Notes: generated by a model from the sequence alone, not told the origin. A stretch of DNA of 64,000 nt from Megasphaera stantonii (GCF_003367905.1 NZ_CP029462.1:992001-1056000); one strand, 5' to 3'. Positions 48,163 through 56,686 are shown, numbered from the stretch's first letter. Made by a program: numbers and translations.

Positions 48163-48248
48163 TGGTGCGGTTGATGGGACTTGAACCCATACGAGCTTTC
48201 GCTCACTACCCCCTCAAAGTAGCGCGTCTGCCATTCCGCCACAACCGC
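48163..48248 (-). tRNA. tRNA-Leu (GAG)
   Basis: 86 bases with encoded CCA and a long variable arm (GAGCGAAAGCTC). Acceptor GCGGTTG, anticodon loop TTGAGGG (GAG), T-arm GTTCAAGTC. Last of three tRNAs in this operon. Confidence 0.95.
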
Positions 48249-48260
48249 ATGTGTAATTGT

Positions 48261-48336
48261 TGGTGCTCAGGGACGGAATTGAACCGCCGACACGGGGATT
48301 TTCAGTCCCCTGCTCTACCGACTGAGCTACCTGAGC
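48261..48336 (-). tRNA. tRNA-Phe (GAA)
   Basis: 76 bases with encoded CCA. It begins GCTCAGGTAGCTCAGTCGG, the anticodon loop is CTGAAAA (GAA) and the T-arm has GTTCAATTC. Confidence 0.96.
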
Positions 48337-48344
48337 AAAAAATA

Positions 48345-48421
48345 TGGCGACCCCGATCGGATTTGAACCGACGATCTTCGCCGTGACAGGGCGACATGTT
48401 AAACCGCTACACCACGGGGCC
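48345..48421 (-). tRNA. tRNA-Asp (GTC)
   Basis: 77 bases with encoded CCA. It begins GGCCCCGTGGTGTAGCGG, the anticodon loop is CTGTCAC (GTC) and the T-arm has GTTCAAATC. First of the three tRNAs transcribed. Confidence 0.96.
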
Positions 48422-48462
48422 GTTTCATACTTTTCAGAACGTCTCGCGTTCCGACAAAAAGT

Positions 48463-48491
48463 ATTCTATCATGTTCCGGCTCTTTTGGCAA
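48463..48491 (-). promoter_or_regulatory. Promoter of the tRNA-Asp-Phe-Leu operon
   Basis: Minus strand TTGCCA (48486-48491), 17-base spacer, TAGAAT (48463-48468), about 40 bases before tRNA-Asp. The rest of the 48422-48775 gap shows nothing else clear except a TATAAT for the gene to the right. Confidence 0.75.
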
Positions 48492-48712
48492 GTACTTTTT
48501 TTATAATTTTTGCAGAACACGCCTCTTTTTTTCAAATCCCCCTGCCGCCTCAGGACATTCGGCGTCTTACGCTGTTGGGAAGGCCTTGCCAAGAAGATAA
48601 AAGCGTGATCTCTTTTCTCAGTGAGACCCATCGCGGCTTCACGTCGCCTTAAATCTGAAAAAAATCTCGATTTCCCCGGCTGCCGCTACTATGTAAACCC
48701 TGTATTTTGATG

Positions 48713-48718
48713 TATAAT
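48713..48718 (+). promoter_or_regulatory. -10 hexamer of the phosphoethanolamine transferase gene
   Basis: A perfect TATAAT 57 bases before the ATG. No good -35 is seen at 16-18 bases. Repeated ATTTACA blocks follow (about 48732-48761). Confidence 0.4.
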
Positions 48719-48775
48719 AAGGTCGATACATGCATTTACACAGTATTTACATTATTTACAGAAAGGTGACATTCC

Positions 48776-50635
48776 ATGGTAAAACCCGCCAATAAACCGC
48801 AGCGGCTGTCCTTGTCTTCGTTGAAAGCGGATTTTTCTTCTGCCGTTTCAAGACGCAGGCTCGTTTACTTGCTATGCACGTTTTTCGTCATCTACGCCTT
48901 GTGCTATCAATGGCAGTTTCTCGTGTCCCTCGGCCTGGGGCCTGATAATATTCATCACATGACGGTCGGGCTGATTCCAGCCGTAGGAGCCGTCGTCCTG
49001 TCCCTGGCCCTGTATTGGCGTCATCTATGCATCGCCTCCGTCGTGCCGACGGCCCTCATCGCCGTCAGCTGGATCGTGACGGGGCCTTATCTGAGCTACA
49101 TCACGCTGATACAGCAAAATACAGTGTATTTAAATAATATGTACGATATTTACGTCGGCCTGTATCTCTTCGCCATTCTCTTTTGTCTGAACATGGCGGC
49201 CCGGCAGTTTTTAAACCGCAAAATCAGCGCGGCCATCATGACGGCCGTGCAGTTCGCGGCCTTCTTCATCATCGCCCTGCAGTGGGTGTACTTCGCCCTG
49301 TACCACTCGTGCATTACCACGTCGGGGGCGCTGCTCATCTTCCAAACGGGGCCGGCGGAAACGCTGGAATACTTCCATTCCCTCGGCGTCGGCCGCATCG
49401 TATTCATCGCATTGTTCGTAGCGCTTTTAATCGGCGGCCTTCTCTTCGCCAACTACACGCAGAAGACCTTGCCCCGCACGCCTGTATACCGAAAGATTCT
49501 CCCCTTGCTGTCGCTGCTGATTATTTTCCCATCTGTCGGCGCGCTGGGCGAAGAAATCTTCCCCCAAGCCTTCCCGATCCGCACCTTTATCGATACGCAC
49601 GATTACATGGAACGCTCCGCCCTGTACGCGGAAAACCATGACGGCAAATTCGCCGCCCTGCAGGCGGTCCAGCTGAACCCGTCCGAGTCTCCCAATACGG
49701 TCGTCGTCGTCATCGGCGAATCGGAAACGCGGACCCTCATGCACGCCTTCAACCCGAATCACGTGGAAAATACGCCGTGGCTGACATCTATGAAGGAAGA
49801 CTCGGACTTTACGCTGTTTTCCAACGCTTACAGCTGCGTCTGGTACACTGTCCCCGTTTTGGAACGGGCCTTGACGGAAGCCAATTTCTATAATAATAAG
49901 GAATTCAATTCTTCCATTTCCATTTTGGATATGGCGAAAAAGGCCGGCTACAAGACGTACTGGTTCAGCAACCAGGGCTCTATCGGCGTCGCCGACACGC
50001 CCATCACGCTCGTCGCCAAGACCGCTGACGTATCCGAATGGGTAGACCAGGAATTGAAGCAGTCGACGATGGACGGCGCGCTCCTGCAGTTCCTGCAGCG
50101 CGTCGACCCGAATGAAAAGAACTTCGTCGTCCTTCACCTCATGGGCAGCCACATTGAATACCGCAACCGCTATCCCAAGGAATTCCAGGTATTTAACGAC
50201 GGCACGGTAAATCAGCAGGCCGATTTCGACAACACCGTCCTGTATACGGACTGGGTATTGTCGCAGATTTTCGAATACGCCAAGGAAAATCTCAACTTAG
50301 ACGCCATGATTTATTTCTCCGATCACGGCAGCGATCCCGACAAAGGCCGCCAGCCCGACGACATCTCCTTCAAGGTGCTGCGCATTCCCATGTTCTGCTA
50401 CTTATCGGAAGGCTATCAGGCCCGCAATCCCGAAGTCGTCGAAGCCGTCAAACAAAATAAAGATAAGTTCTTTACCAATGATTTAGCCTATGAATTTGTC
50501 TGCGGCATCCTCAACATGCAGTCGCCCAACTACGACCCGACGTACAGCATCGCGTCGTTGCAGTGGAAAATGGAACGAAAGGATCTCGTAACCCGCTTCG
50601 GCAAGGTCAGCTTGCTGGAGGATACGGAATTCTAA
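48776..50635 (+). CDS. Phosphoethanolamine transferase, EptA/sulfatase family
   Basis: A 619-residue inner-membrane enzyme. Five spans occupy residues 28-250 (for example LVYLLCTFFVIYALCY), then an alkaline-phosphatase-like domain begins at VVVVIGESETRTLM (Glu metal ligand). The likely nucleophile is Thr358 in SCVWYTVPVL, in the place of the EptA Thr. HLMGSHIEYRNRYP and MIYFSDHGSDPDKG supply further ligands. Such enzymes add phosphoethanolamine to lipid A or LPS core and lower the affinity of cationic peptides; a diderm host fits. It might also act on other glycans. It stands alone with its own promoter and terminator, opposite an atypical response regulator. Confidence 0.88.
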   Translation: MVKPANKPQRLSLSSLKADFSSAVSRRRLVYLLCTFFVIYALCYQWQFLVSLGLGPDNIHHMTVGLIPAVGAVVLSLALYWRHLCIASVVPTALIAVSWIVTGPYLSYITLIQQNTVYLNNMYDIYVGLYLFAILFCLNMAARQFLNRKISAAIMTAVQFAAFFIIALQWVYFALYHSCITTSGALLIFQTGPAETLEYFHSLGVGRIVFIALFVALLIGGLLFANYTQKTLPRTPVYRKILPLLSLLIIFPSVGALGEEIFPQAFPIRTFIDTHDYMERSALYAENHDGKFAALQAVQLNPSESPNTVVVVIGESETRTLMHAFNPNHVENTPWLTSMKEDSDFTLFSNAYSCVWYTVPVLERALTEANFYNNKEFNSSISILDMAKKAGYKTYWFSNQGSIGVADTPITLVAKTADVSEWVDQELKQSTMDGALLQFLQRVDPNEKNFVVLHLMGSHIEYRNRYPKEFQVFNDGTVNQQADFDNTVLYTDWVLSQIFEYAKENLNLDAMIYFSDHGSDPDKGRQPDDISFKVLRIPMFCYLSEGYQARNPEVVEAVKQNKDKFFTNDLAYEFVCGILNMQSPNYDPTYSIASLQWKMERKDLVTRFGKVSLLEDTEF

Positions 50636-50662
50636 CGGGTTCCCATTCTTTTATACGATACG

Positions 50663-50698
50663 AAAGACCCTGTCTGAAACGGCTCAGACAGGGTCTTT
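50663..50698. terminator. Bidirectional terminator
   Basis: AAAGACCCTGTCTGA and TCAGACAGGGTCTTT form a 15-bp stem with a six-base loop, between two convergent genes. Confidence 0.92.
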
Positions 50699-50709
50699 TT
50701 AGTATTTGC

Positions 50710-51408
50710 TTATGCAGTTTGAAATCGGTAGCCGTTTCCCCATACGGTTTCAATGGCCGTAAAGGCCGGCGATACCTGATTCAGCTTGTCCCGCAGCCGG
50801 TTGATATGTACCGTCACAGTCGCCAAATCGCCGCTGGCGTCGAGATGCCAAACCTGTTTAAACAGCTCCTGCTTGGAAAACACCTGATCGGGATGGCCGG
50901 CTAAAAATGCCAGCAAGTCGAATTCCTTAACGGTCAGCGGGATTTCCGTCCGGCCGCGGAAGGCTTGGCGGCGGCGAATAAAAATCGTTAAATCGCCGGC
51001 GCATATATCGGCGTCTTCGCCGACGGTCCGCCGTTCTTCCAGAAGCCGACGGCGCATAGACAAGCACGCTTCGATGCGCGCCGCCATGACGGCCGGCGAA
51101 ACGGGAGCCGTAATATAGTCGTCCGCCCCGGCTTCCAAGGCCTTGATCTGTTCTTCGTCGCAGCCCCTTTCTGCGACGAGAAACACCGGAACGCTCTGGG
51201 CCGCGCGGATCTGACAGCACAGGCCGATGCTGTCCCCATCCGGCAAGGGCGAATGAATCAGGATTACGTCGGCCCCTCCTTGCTTTGCTGCTACCAGCCC
51301 GTCTTTTCCGCTGGCCGCGGCAACAACGTCGAATCCTTTCTTTTCAAAAAAGCCTTTTTCCCAGGCACTTGACGTGCCCGTTCCCCCAATAATCAACATG
51401 TGCGCCAT
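50710..51408 (-). CDS. Atypical OmpR-type response regulator with degenerate receiver
   Basis: A 232-residue regulator. The C-terminal winged helix is normal (LTVKEFDLLAFLAGHPDQVF, VHINRLRDKL, ETVWGNGYRF). The N-terminal receiver keeps its fold but lacks the phosphorylation residues: the acidic pair after strand 1 is GGTG (MLIIGGTG), the acceptor Asp is His52 in VILIHSPLPDGD, and the invariant Lys is Ala in DDYITAPVSP. It should therefore work without phosphorylation. No histidine kinase is nearby. It lies after the carboxypeptidase gene and faces the phosphoethanolamine transferase gene. The ATG has AGGGGG eight bases upstream. Confidence 0.9.
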   Translation of the reverse strand: MAHMLIIGGTGTSSAWEKGFFEKKGFDVVAAASGKDGLVAAKQGGADVILIHSPLPDGDSIGLCCQIRAAQSVPVFLVAERGCDEEQIKALEAGADDYITAPVSPAVMAARIEACLSMRRRLLEERRTVGEDADICAGDLTIFIRRRQAFRGRTEIPLTVKEFDLLAFLAGHPDQVFSKQELFKQVWHLDASGDLATVTVHINRLRDKLNQVSPAFTAIETVWGNGYRFQTA

Positions 51409-51444
51409 TGAAATTCCCCCTCTGCGCCAGATGAATAGAAAGAC

Positions 51445-52293
51445 TTATTTGCCTGTCTGAAGACGCCGGAACCCGTAATCGAGGATAGCCGGCGCATCTT
51501 CCCAGCGGTTGTCGTCGTTGAACAGGACGACGAGGAGCGTGCGGCCGTTCCGCGTCGCCGATGCGACCAGGCAGTCGCCGGCCGCATTGGTAAAGCCCGT
51601 CTTGATGCCGTCGGCGCCCTTATACCCGCTGGTCAAAAAGCGGTTCGTCGTCGTGACGTGCTTTGGCGTCCGGCCGTCCAGATACTGCACGTCGTACGAC
51701 GTAAGGCTTACGATACGGCGGAATTCCGGGAATTTCTTCATGCCGTAGGCCGCCATCTTTGCCATATCGACGGCCGTCGTGTAGTGCTTCGCCGCCGTCA
51801 GGCCGTGAGGATTGACGAAATGCGTGTGCTTTGCCCCCATTTTCACAGCTTCCGCATTCATCATGTCGGCGTACCCGGCTACGGACCCGCCCAGCGTTTC
51901 CGCTACGGCGACGGCAGCGTCGTTCCCCGATACGACCATCATGCCGCGCAGCGCTTCCCGCACGCTCAGCTTATCTCCCGGCGCAATGCCCAGCGAAGAG
52001 GGCTCCGTATTCGCCGCGTAGCTGGAAATTTTCAGCGGCTGGTCCAGCTCGTCTTCTTTCTGGTCCAACGCCGTGATGAGCGTCACGATTTTCGTAGTGC
52101 TTGCCGGGTGCATCCACTTTGTCGGATTGACCTGATACAATATTTTTCCCGTATCGGCATCGATCATGCAGGCCGCTTCCGCGCCTGTCGACGGTACCGC
52201 CGCCTGAGCCGCGCTCCCGCTTACGCCGGAGCAGACTGCTAAAATCAAGGCGCACAGGCCGACTGCCATGATGCGCCGCCATTTACAAAACAT
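51445..52293 (-). CDS. Serine-type D-alanyl-D-alanine carboxypeptidase
   Basis: A 282-residue low-molecular-weight penicillin-binding protein (DacF/PBP5 group). Signal peptide to about residue 32, then the SxxK motif STTK at 65-68, SGN at 122-124, and KTG in DGIKTGFTNAAGDC. It trims terminal D-Ala from peptidoglycan stem peptides in the periplasm. Members of this group usually have a further C-terminal beta domain and an amphipathic anchor; here the chain ends soon after the catalytic domain, so it is probably free or signal-anchored. A gene for a regulator follows by 36 bases. Confidence 0.93.
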   Translation of the reverse strand: MFCKWRRIMAVGLCALILAVCSGVSGSAAQAAVPSTGAEAACMIDADTGKILYQVNPTKWMHPASTTKIVTLITALDQKEDELDQPLKISSYAANTEPSSLGIAPGDKLSVREALRGMMVVSGNDAAVAVAETLGGSVAGYADMMNAEAVKMGAKHTHFVNPHGLTAAKHYTTAVDMAKMAAYGMKKFPEFRRIVSLTSYDVQYLDGRTPKHVTTTNRFLTSGYKGADGIKTGFTNAAGDCLVASATRNGRTLLVVLFNDDNRWEDAPAILDYGFRRLQTGK

Positions 52294-52405
52294 GCTGCAT
52301 CCACTTCCTTATCCAAATACATATTCTGCTGCCTGCCGACAGCTTCTAAATATAATGCTTATTATATTTTTTATTAAATCATATGTCAATTTTCCGGGCC
52401 GAAAA

Positions 52406-52450
52406 TAAAAAACACGCGCCTCCGGCAGGGTTTCCGCCGAAAACACGTGT
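52406..52450 (-). terminator. Probable terminator after the CpXC gene
   Basis: Minus strand ACACG and CGTGT close an imperfect stem containing TTTCGGC/GCCGGAGG, followed by TTTTTTATTTT. It lies 20 bases past the stop. Confidence 0.55.
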
Positions 52451-52470
52451 CTCTTATGCGAATCGTATCC

Positions 52471-53283
52471 TTATTCAGCCGGCTGTATCTCCGCATGGAA
52501 CAGCTCCTTGCCCAGGGTCTGCACCCAAAATCCGAGGAGCTGGCTATACGCCTCCTGTCCCGACGACGCAGCTTTTAAAACCTGGGCCATAAATTGCTGG
52601 GCCCAGGAGTAGCTGAAGCGGTCGAACCGCCCCATTTCGTTCATAGCGGGAATCCGCTCCAATAAGGGCAGGAAAATATCCGACGTCACTTCTTTCGCCT
52701 TCGGCGTAATATCGTATACGTATCCCATGCCCTTACGGTCCCGTTCCAGGAACACGAGAGACACGTCCTCGCTGCCGCCGCCTTCGGTCAAATCGATGTG
52801 ATAGGCCTCCAGAGGCAGCTTTTCCCGATCTCCTTCCTTGACGAGCTGGTACGCGCCGTATTTGATGATTTCATACAGCCTGTCGTCATATCCGCTCTCT
52901 ATTTCGATGATTTTTTCCCGCCATTCACCCCAGGTCAGCGCCGCCCGGCAGCGGTACTCTGCGAACGAATCGCCGCCTAAAAAGGAGCGCACGTCTTCCG
53001 ACGTAACGGGCGTCTTGGGGTCCGGTATATGCCATACCATAAACTTCTTATGCTTGTCGACGTACAAACAGGGGCTTTCTACATGTATCTGGCTATGGCA
53101 ATGGGGGCATTGATAAAAAAATAATCCTTCGTCGTGAAGCACGCGCCGGCGCATCTCAGCGTTTTCCCCGCCGTCGATGCAGTCCCATGTGGAAAATGCG
53201 CCGACGCCTCCGCAGGCCGGGCACGTGAGCTGCAGCTCGGTGCGGTGCGTCCTGTCTTTCTGCTGATTGTCTTCAACTGCCAT
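52471..53283 (-). CDS. CpXC-domain protein
   Basis: A 270-residue cytoplasmic protein. The N-terminal 130 residues are a CpXC domain with two zinc-finger-like pairs, LTCPACGGVGAF and YQCPHCHSQIHVE, followed by PCLYVDKHKKFMVWHIP. The rest is alpha-helical with RLYEIIKYGAYQLVKEGDREKLP and a conserved-looking ALTWGEWREKIIEIE. CpXC proteins are common in anaerobes but have no known activity; the cysteine pairs suggest metal binding. It lies 39 bases after a macro-domain gene, apparently as one unit. Confidence 0.85.
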   Translation of the reverse strand: MAVEDNQQKDRTHRTELQLTCPACGGVGAFSTWDCIDGGENAEMRRRVLHDEGLFFYQCPHCHSQIHVESPCLYVDKHKKFMVWHIPDPKTPVTSEDVRSFLGGDSFAEYRCRAALTWGEWREKIIEIESGYDDRLYEIIKYGAYQLVKEGDREKLPLEAYHIDLTEGGGSEDVSLVFLERDRKGMGYVYDITPKAKEVTSDIFLPLLERIPAMNEMGRFDRFSYSWAQQFMAQVLKAASSGQEAYSQLLGFWVQTLGKELFHAEIQPAE

Positions 53284-53322
53284 GATATATCCTCTCTTAT
53301 CCTATAGTGTTTCGCGTGCCGC

Positions 53323-54111
53323 TCAATAATACGACTGCAGCAGCGATTCCAAGCCGGAACTGCTCTTGATTTCCGGCTGCTCTTGGTATGACTGCATTAC
53401 CGTATCGGCGGCCTTTTCAATATCGACGATGCCGCGGGGCTGGCTCATATCCAGGAAGGGGCGCAGCACCCGCTTCATGGCCCGCACCTGCTCGGCGAAG
53501 GCGATGGGGTCGGGCTTATCCGTTTCCACCTGCAGCATGACCAGAGAAATCATCGCCTCTTCTATCATGTCGGCCAATTCGTCCTTATGAGCATCGTTGA
53601 GGTGACGCAGCCAAAAGAGGACGGCCGCTCGCGTATACACAGCCTGCATCTCCGCATCGGCGCAGACCAAATCGATGCGCTCCATTTTCCCGCCTTCTTC
53701 CATGAGCAGCGGCACGACGGCCGCGGCGGCCCGCTGTCGGGGATAGCGCTTATCTTCCGTGCTGACCGAGGTAAAAGCCAGATAACGCACTCCCTTGTCT
53801 TCAGCCAGGCTCAGGCTCTTTCGATAGCAGGACAGCAGCTCCTCTTCTTCGCCGCGCTTGCCGCCGACCCAGATGGGCCCTACGGCATGAATCACATATT
53901 TCGCAGGCAGCTTGTAGCCAAAGGTTATCTTGGCGTCGCCTGTACGGCAGCCTTTCAGAGACCGGCACGCCGCCGTCAGCGAAATGCCGCCTGCCTTATG
54001 GACGGCCCTGTCGACGGCGCCGCTCAGGCCCAGCAGGCTGGAGCTGGCCGAATTGACGATGGCGTCGGCCGGCCATTTCGTTATATCTCCCACTAACACG
54101 CGAAATTGCAT
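53323..54111 (-). CDS. Macro-domain protein with helical C-terminal extension
   Basis: A 262-residue protein. Residues 1-160 form a macro domain (VLVGDITKWPADAIVNSA, VDRAVHKAGG, GDAKITFGYKLPAKYVIHAVGPIW, YLAFTSVST). Macro domains bind ADP-ribose or remove it from proteins. In hydrolase-type members the loop is NAAN followed by GGGG; here it is NSAS and GLSG, so the Asn needed for catalysis in YmdB/MacroD proteins is Ser while the Asp (AVDRA) remains. About 100 residues of C-terminal helices follow (SLVMLQVETDKPDP, FLDMSQPRGIVDIEKAAD), unlike simple macro proteins. It may bind rather than cleave ADP-ribose. It precedes the CpXC gene. Confidence 0.87.
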   Translation of the reverse strand: MQFRVLVGDITKWPADAIVNSASSSLLGLSGAVDRAVHKAGGISLTAACRSLKGCRTGDAKITFGYKLPAKYVIHAVGPIWVGGKRGEEEELLSCYRKSLSLAEDKGVRYLAFTSVSTEDKRYPRQRAAAAVVPLLMEEGGKMERIDLVCADAEMQAVYTRAAVLFWLRHLNDAHKDELADMIEEAMISLVMLQVETDKPDPIAFAEQVRAMKRVLRPFLDMSQPRGIVDIEKAADTVMQSYQEQPEIKSSSGLESLLQSYY

Positions 54112-54193
54112 GGTATCACATCCTTTACGATATACGCTCGTACATATAAATTCATTATACCATACGGGAAAAGGCGGCGCATAGCGAAGCGGC

Positions 54194-55108
54194 CTATTTC
54201 ACAAAAATACTGATGGCCTTCTTGAGCTTTTCTACAGATTCTAAATCGTTTCCCCGCACGGCGTCGGCCAGGCAGTGGTCGATGTGATCCTTCAAGATGA
54301 CCTTGCTGACGCTGACGACGGCCGAGTCGACGGCGGCCAGCTGGACCAGCACGTCGCTGCAGTCGCGCTCGTCTTCGACCATCCGCTTGATCGCCTCCAA
54401 ATGGCCTCCGACGCGGGCCAGGCGGTTGACGACGGCCTTCTTCTGCGTATGGCTGCGGTGCGGGCTGCCTGCCGGAGCAGCAGCGCCGCCGCGGCCGTAG
54501 GGATCGTAAGAAAATTCGTCGGCCTTCGTCACGCTGACAAAATACAGGTCGTCCCAGTCGACGGTAGCCGAAAGGGTAAATCCTCTGCCGACAAGATCCG
54601 CCGCCAGCATGTCCGCAGGCGGCAGCAGCCGGCGGTCTGCCCGATCGTCGTGAATGCGGTTTACCTGCCGCCGTCCCATATCGTGCATGACGATCAGGGA
54701 GCCGCCGTCCTTTAAGGCCCGCCGTATCTTTTTGACAAAGTCCCGGCTGCGGCTGCTGATATGGGGATAGAAATTCAGGCAGACGACGGCGTCGTAGGCC
54801 TGCTCCGGCAGGTCGTACTTCAGCACGTCGCCCTCGATCAGCGAGAGGCCCGGCAAATCGGAAAATTTTTCCCGCGCCTTATCCAGCATCTGCCGGGAGT
54901 AGTCGAGGCCCGTCACCAAGCCTCCTTCGCCGACGGCCCGACTTATATAGGGCAGCAGCACGCCGGTGCCGCAGCCTGCGTCCAGCACCGACGCGCCGGC
55001 CCGTATCTTTGCCAGCTTCAGCAGAAACTGCAGCTTTGCCGGATTTTCCTTGCGGTCCCGGTCCCACGTATCGGCATAATTTTCAAAATATATATGTTCT
55101 TTATCCAT
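54194..55108 (-). CDS. Methyltransferase fused to a CsoR/RcnR-type metal sensor
   Basis: A 304-residue fusion. Residues 1-195 are a class I SAM-dependent methyltransferase (SVLDAGCGTGVLLPYIS, GLDYSRQMLDKAREKF, VVCLNFYPHISS). After a Gly/Ala/Pro linker (about 200-215), residues 215-304 are a complete CsoR/FrmR-family repressor domain: KAVVNRLARVGGHLEAIKRM, DERDCSDVLVQLAAVDSAV and KDHIDHCLADAV. The metal-site residues Cys, His and Cys are in their expected places. In other bacteria this domain is a free DNA-binding four-helix protein sensing copper, nickel or formaldehyde. An MFS gene is divergent, 166 bases away. ATG 55108 is used; in-frame ATGs at 55144 and 55162 are possible. Confidence 0.85.
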   Translation of the reverse strand: MDKEHIYFENYADTWDRDRKENPAKLQFLLKLAKIRAGASVLDAGCGTGVLLPYISRAVGEGGLVTGLDYSRQMLDKAREKFSDLPGLSLIEGDVLKYDLPEQAYDAVVCLNFYPHISSRSRDFVKKIRRALKDGGSLIVMHDMGRRQVNRIHDDRADRRLLPPADMLAADLVGRGFTLSATVDWDDLYFVSVTKADEFSYDPYGRGGAAAPAGSPHRSHTQKKAVVNRLARVGGHLEAIKRMVEDERDCSDVLVQLAAVDSAVVSVSKVILKDHIDHCLADAVRGNDLESVEKLKKAISIFVK

Positions 55109-55229
55109 CGCACCTGGTCGTTTCCTTTCATCCTTTTCTATCATTGTAACGGCTGGCCGCAAATTTTACAAACATGAAGTCCGCTCTATGGCGCCCTGAA
55201 ACAAACGACTGCTCCCGTCGGGGCTTTTT

Positions 55230-55238
55230 TGCTATAAT
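55230..55238 (+). promoter_or_regulatory. Extended -10 promoter of the MFS gene
   Basis: TG-C-TATAAT, an extended -10, lies 36 bases before the MFS start; the -35 at the usual distance is weak. It is in the gap shared with the divergent methyltransferase-CsoR gene, so it is a candidate target of that protein. Confidence 0.6.
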
Positions 55239-55274
55239 ACAGATAAGGGAAACACATTCGCGAGGTGAGCCTCT

Positions 55275-56612
55275 ATGACTATGGAAAAACATATCTTTTA
55301 CTCCGTCTGCATCATCAGCTTTGCCGGCTCGTTTTTATCGACAGCCGTTAACATCGCTATTCCCGTCATGTCCCATGAATTCGGCCTGACGCCGGATAAG
55401 CTGAGCTGGGTCGTCACGGCCTTCCTGATCCCCACAGCGGCCTGCCTGCTGCCGATGGGAAAGGTATCCGATATCTATGGCCGCAGAAAAACATATGCCG
55501 CGGCGCTCTTGGCCTTCGCCTTTACGACGGCTGCCGCTGCTCTGGCAGCGACGCTGCCGGTTCTCGTCGCAATACGGGCCTTGCAGGGCATCGCCTTGTC
55601 AGCCGTATACGTATCCTATATGCCCCTGCTGCTGGCAACTACAGACGAGGATTGCCAGGGCCGCATTCTCGGAATCTGCGTCGGCCTGACCTACCTGGGC
55701 CTGTCCCTGGGACCGGTCGCAGGCGGCCTGCTGACGGAATACGCAGGCTGGCGCTCTATATTTCTCCTGTCAGCCGCCATGGCTTCCGCAGCCTATCTGT
55801 TCATCCGCCCGGTGCGTCAGGAATGGTATGCCAGCGGCGCTCCCTTCGTCAACGCCGTGAGCTCGGCCTTATCCATTGCCGGCATCGTGCTCTTTCTCTG
55901 GGGAATATCGTCCTATGCCGAAACGAACCTCCCCTTATGGGCCGGCTTGTTCCTGCTGCTGGCCTTTATCCTTCACGAAAGCCGTTCTTATCATCCCCTG
56001 CTGCCGCTGTATATTTTCCGCAGCGTCTCCTTTTCCATGTCCAATCTGGCAGCCTTCATTCAATACAGCGCGACGTACGCCATGTCCTTTCTGCTGTCTC
56101 TCTACCTTCAGGTGCTGACGGGCTTATCGCCGGCCGTCTCGGGCCTGATACTCCTCGTCCAGCCCATCATCATGGCCCTGCTGTCGCCGAAAGCCGGCGC
56201 CTTGTCCGACGCCTACGGCCCCATGCCGATCGCGACGGCCGGCCTGGCCCTGACGACGCTGGGACTGGCCTGCTTCGCTATCTGGCCCGACCCGTCCGTC
56301 GCCTCAGTCGCCGCCTTTCTCGTCCTCATCGGGACGGGGTCCGCTTTATTCGGCGCGCCGAACAACAGCGCCATCATGAGCGCCGTCAAGCCGGCCTATC
56401 ATGGCGTCGCGTCCAGCATGCTGGCCTTGGCCAGAAATCTCGGCCAGGCGTCCAGCATGGCCGTCGTCACGCTGATTCTGTCGCAGCATACGGCGGCGAC
56501 AACCTTATACGCCGACGCCGTGCGCGCCGCCCTACGTCAGTCCTACACGCTATTTGCCGTCCTCTGCCTGTGTTCCGTCTTCGCTTCGCTAGCCCGCGGA
56601 AAAAAGAAATAG
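55275..56612 (+). CDS. MFS transporter, drug-exporter type
   Basis: A 445-residue transporter. The spans can be counted to about 14, matching the DHA2 (drug:H+ antiporter) layout. Motif A-like GKVSDIYGRRKTY lies in the loop after span 2, and an antiporter-like LGLSLGPVAGGLLTEYAGWRSIF (motif C) is in span 5. The substrate is unknown. GAGGTG stands seven bases before the ATG. It is divergent from the methyltransferase-CsoR fusion gene, which suggests local regulation. The C-terminus ends in a lysine-rich tail. Confidence 0.88.
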   Translation: MTMEKHIFYSVCIISFAGSFLSTAVNIAIPVMSHEFGLTPDKLSWVVTAFLIPTAACLLPMGKVSDIYGRRKTYAAALLAFAFTTAAAALAATLPVLVAIRALQGIALSAVYVSYMPLLLATTDEDCQGRILGICVGLTYLGLSLGPVAGGLLTEYAGWRSIFLLSAAMASAAYLFIRPVRQEWYASGAPFVNAVSSALSIAGIVLFLWGISSYAETNLPLWAGLFLLLAFILHESRSYHPLLPLYIFRSVSFSMSNLAAFIQYSATYAMSFLLSLYLQVLTGLSPAVSGLILLVQPIIMALLSPKAGALSDAYGPMPIATAGLALTTLGLACFAIWPDPSVASVAAFLVLIGTGSALFGAPNNSAIMSAVKPAYHGVASSMLALARNLGQASSMAVVTLILSQHTAATTLYADAVRAALRQSYTLFAVLCLCSVFASLARGKKK

Positions 56613-56686
56613 CCGAACGGGCCGTCTTCGCGTATAATAGACGTATTCAATCTATCATAAAATTATCTGCAAGGAGGGTTTGCCTT

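Noticed and set aside
55652-56686. Long plus-strand frame that joins the small exported protein frame from inside the MFS gene
   Set aside because: The upstream part overlaps the MFS gene in another frame; the real gene starts at 56687 with a strong ribosome site and signal peptide.
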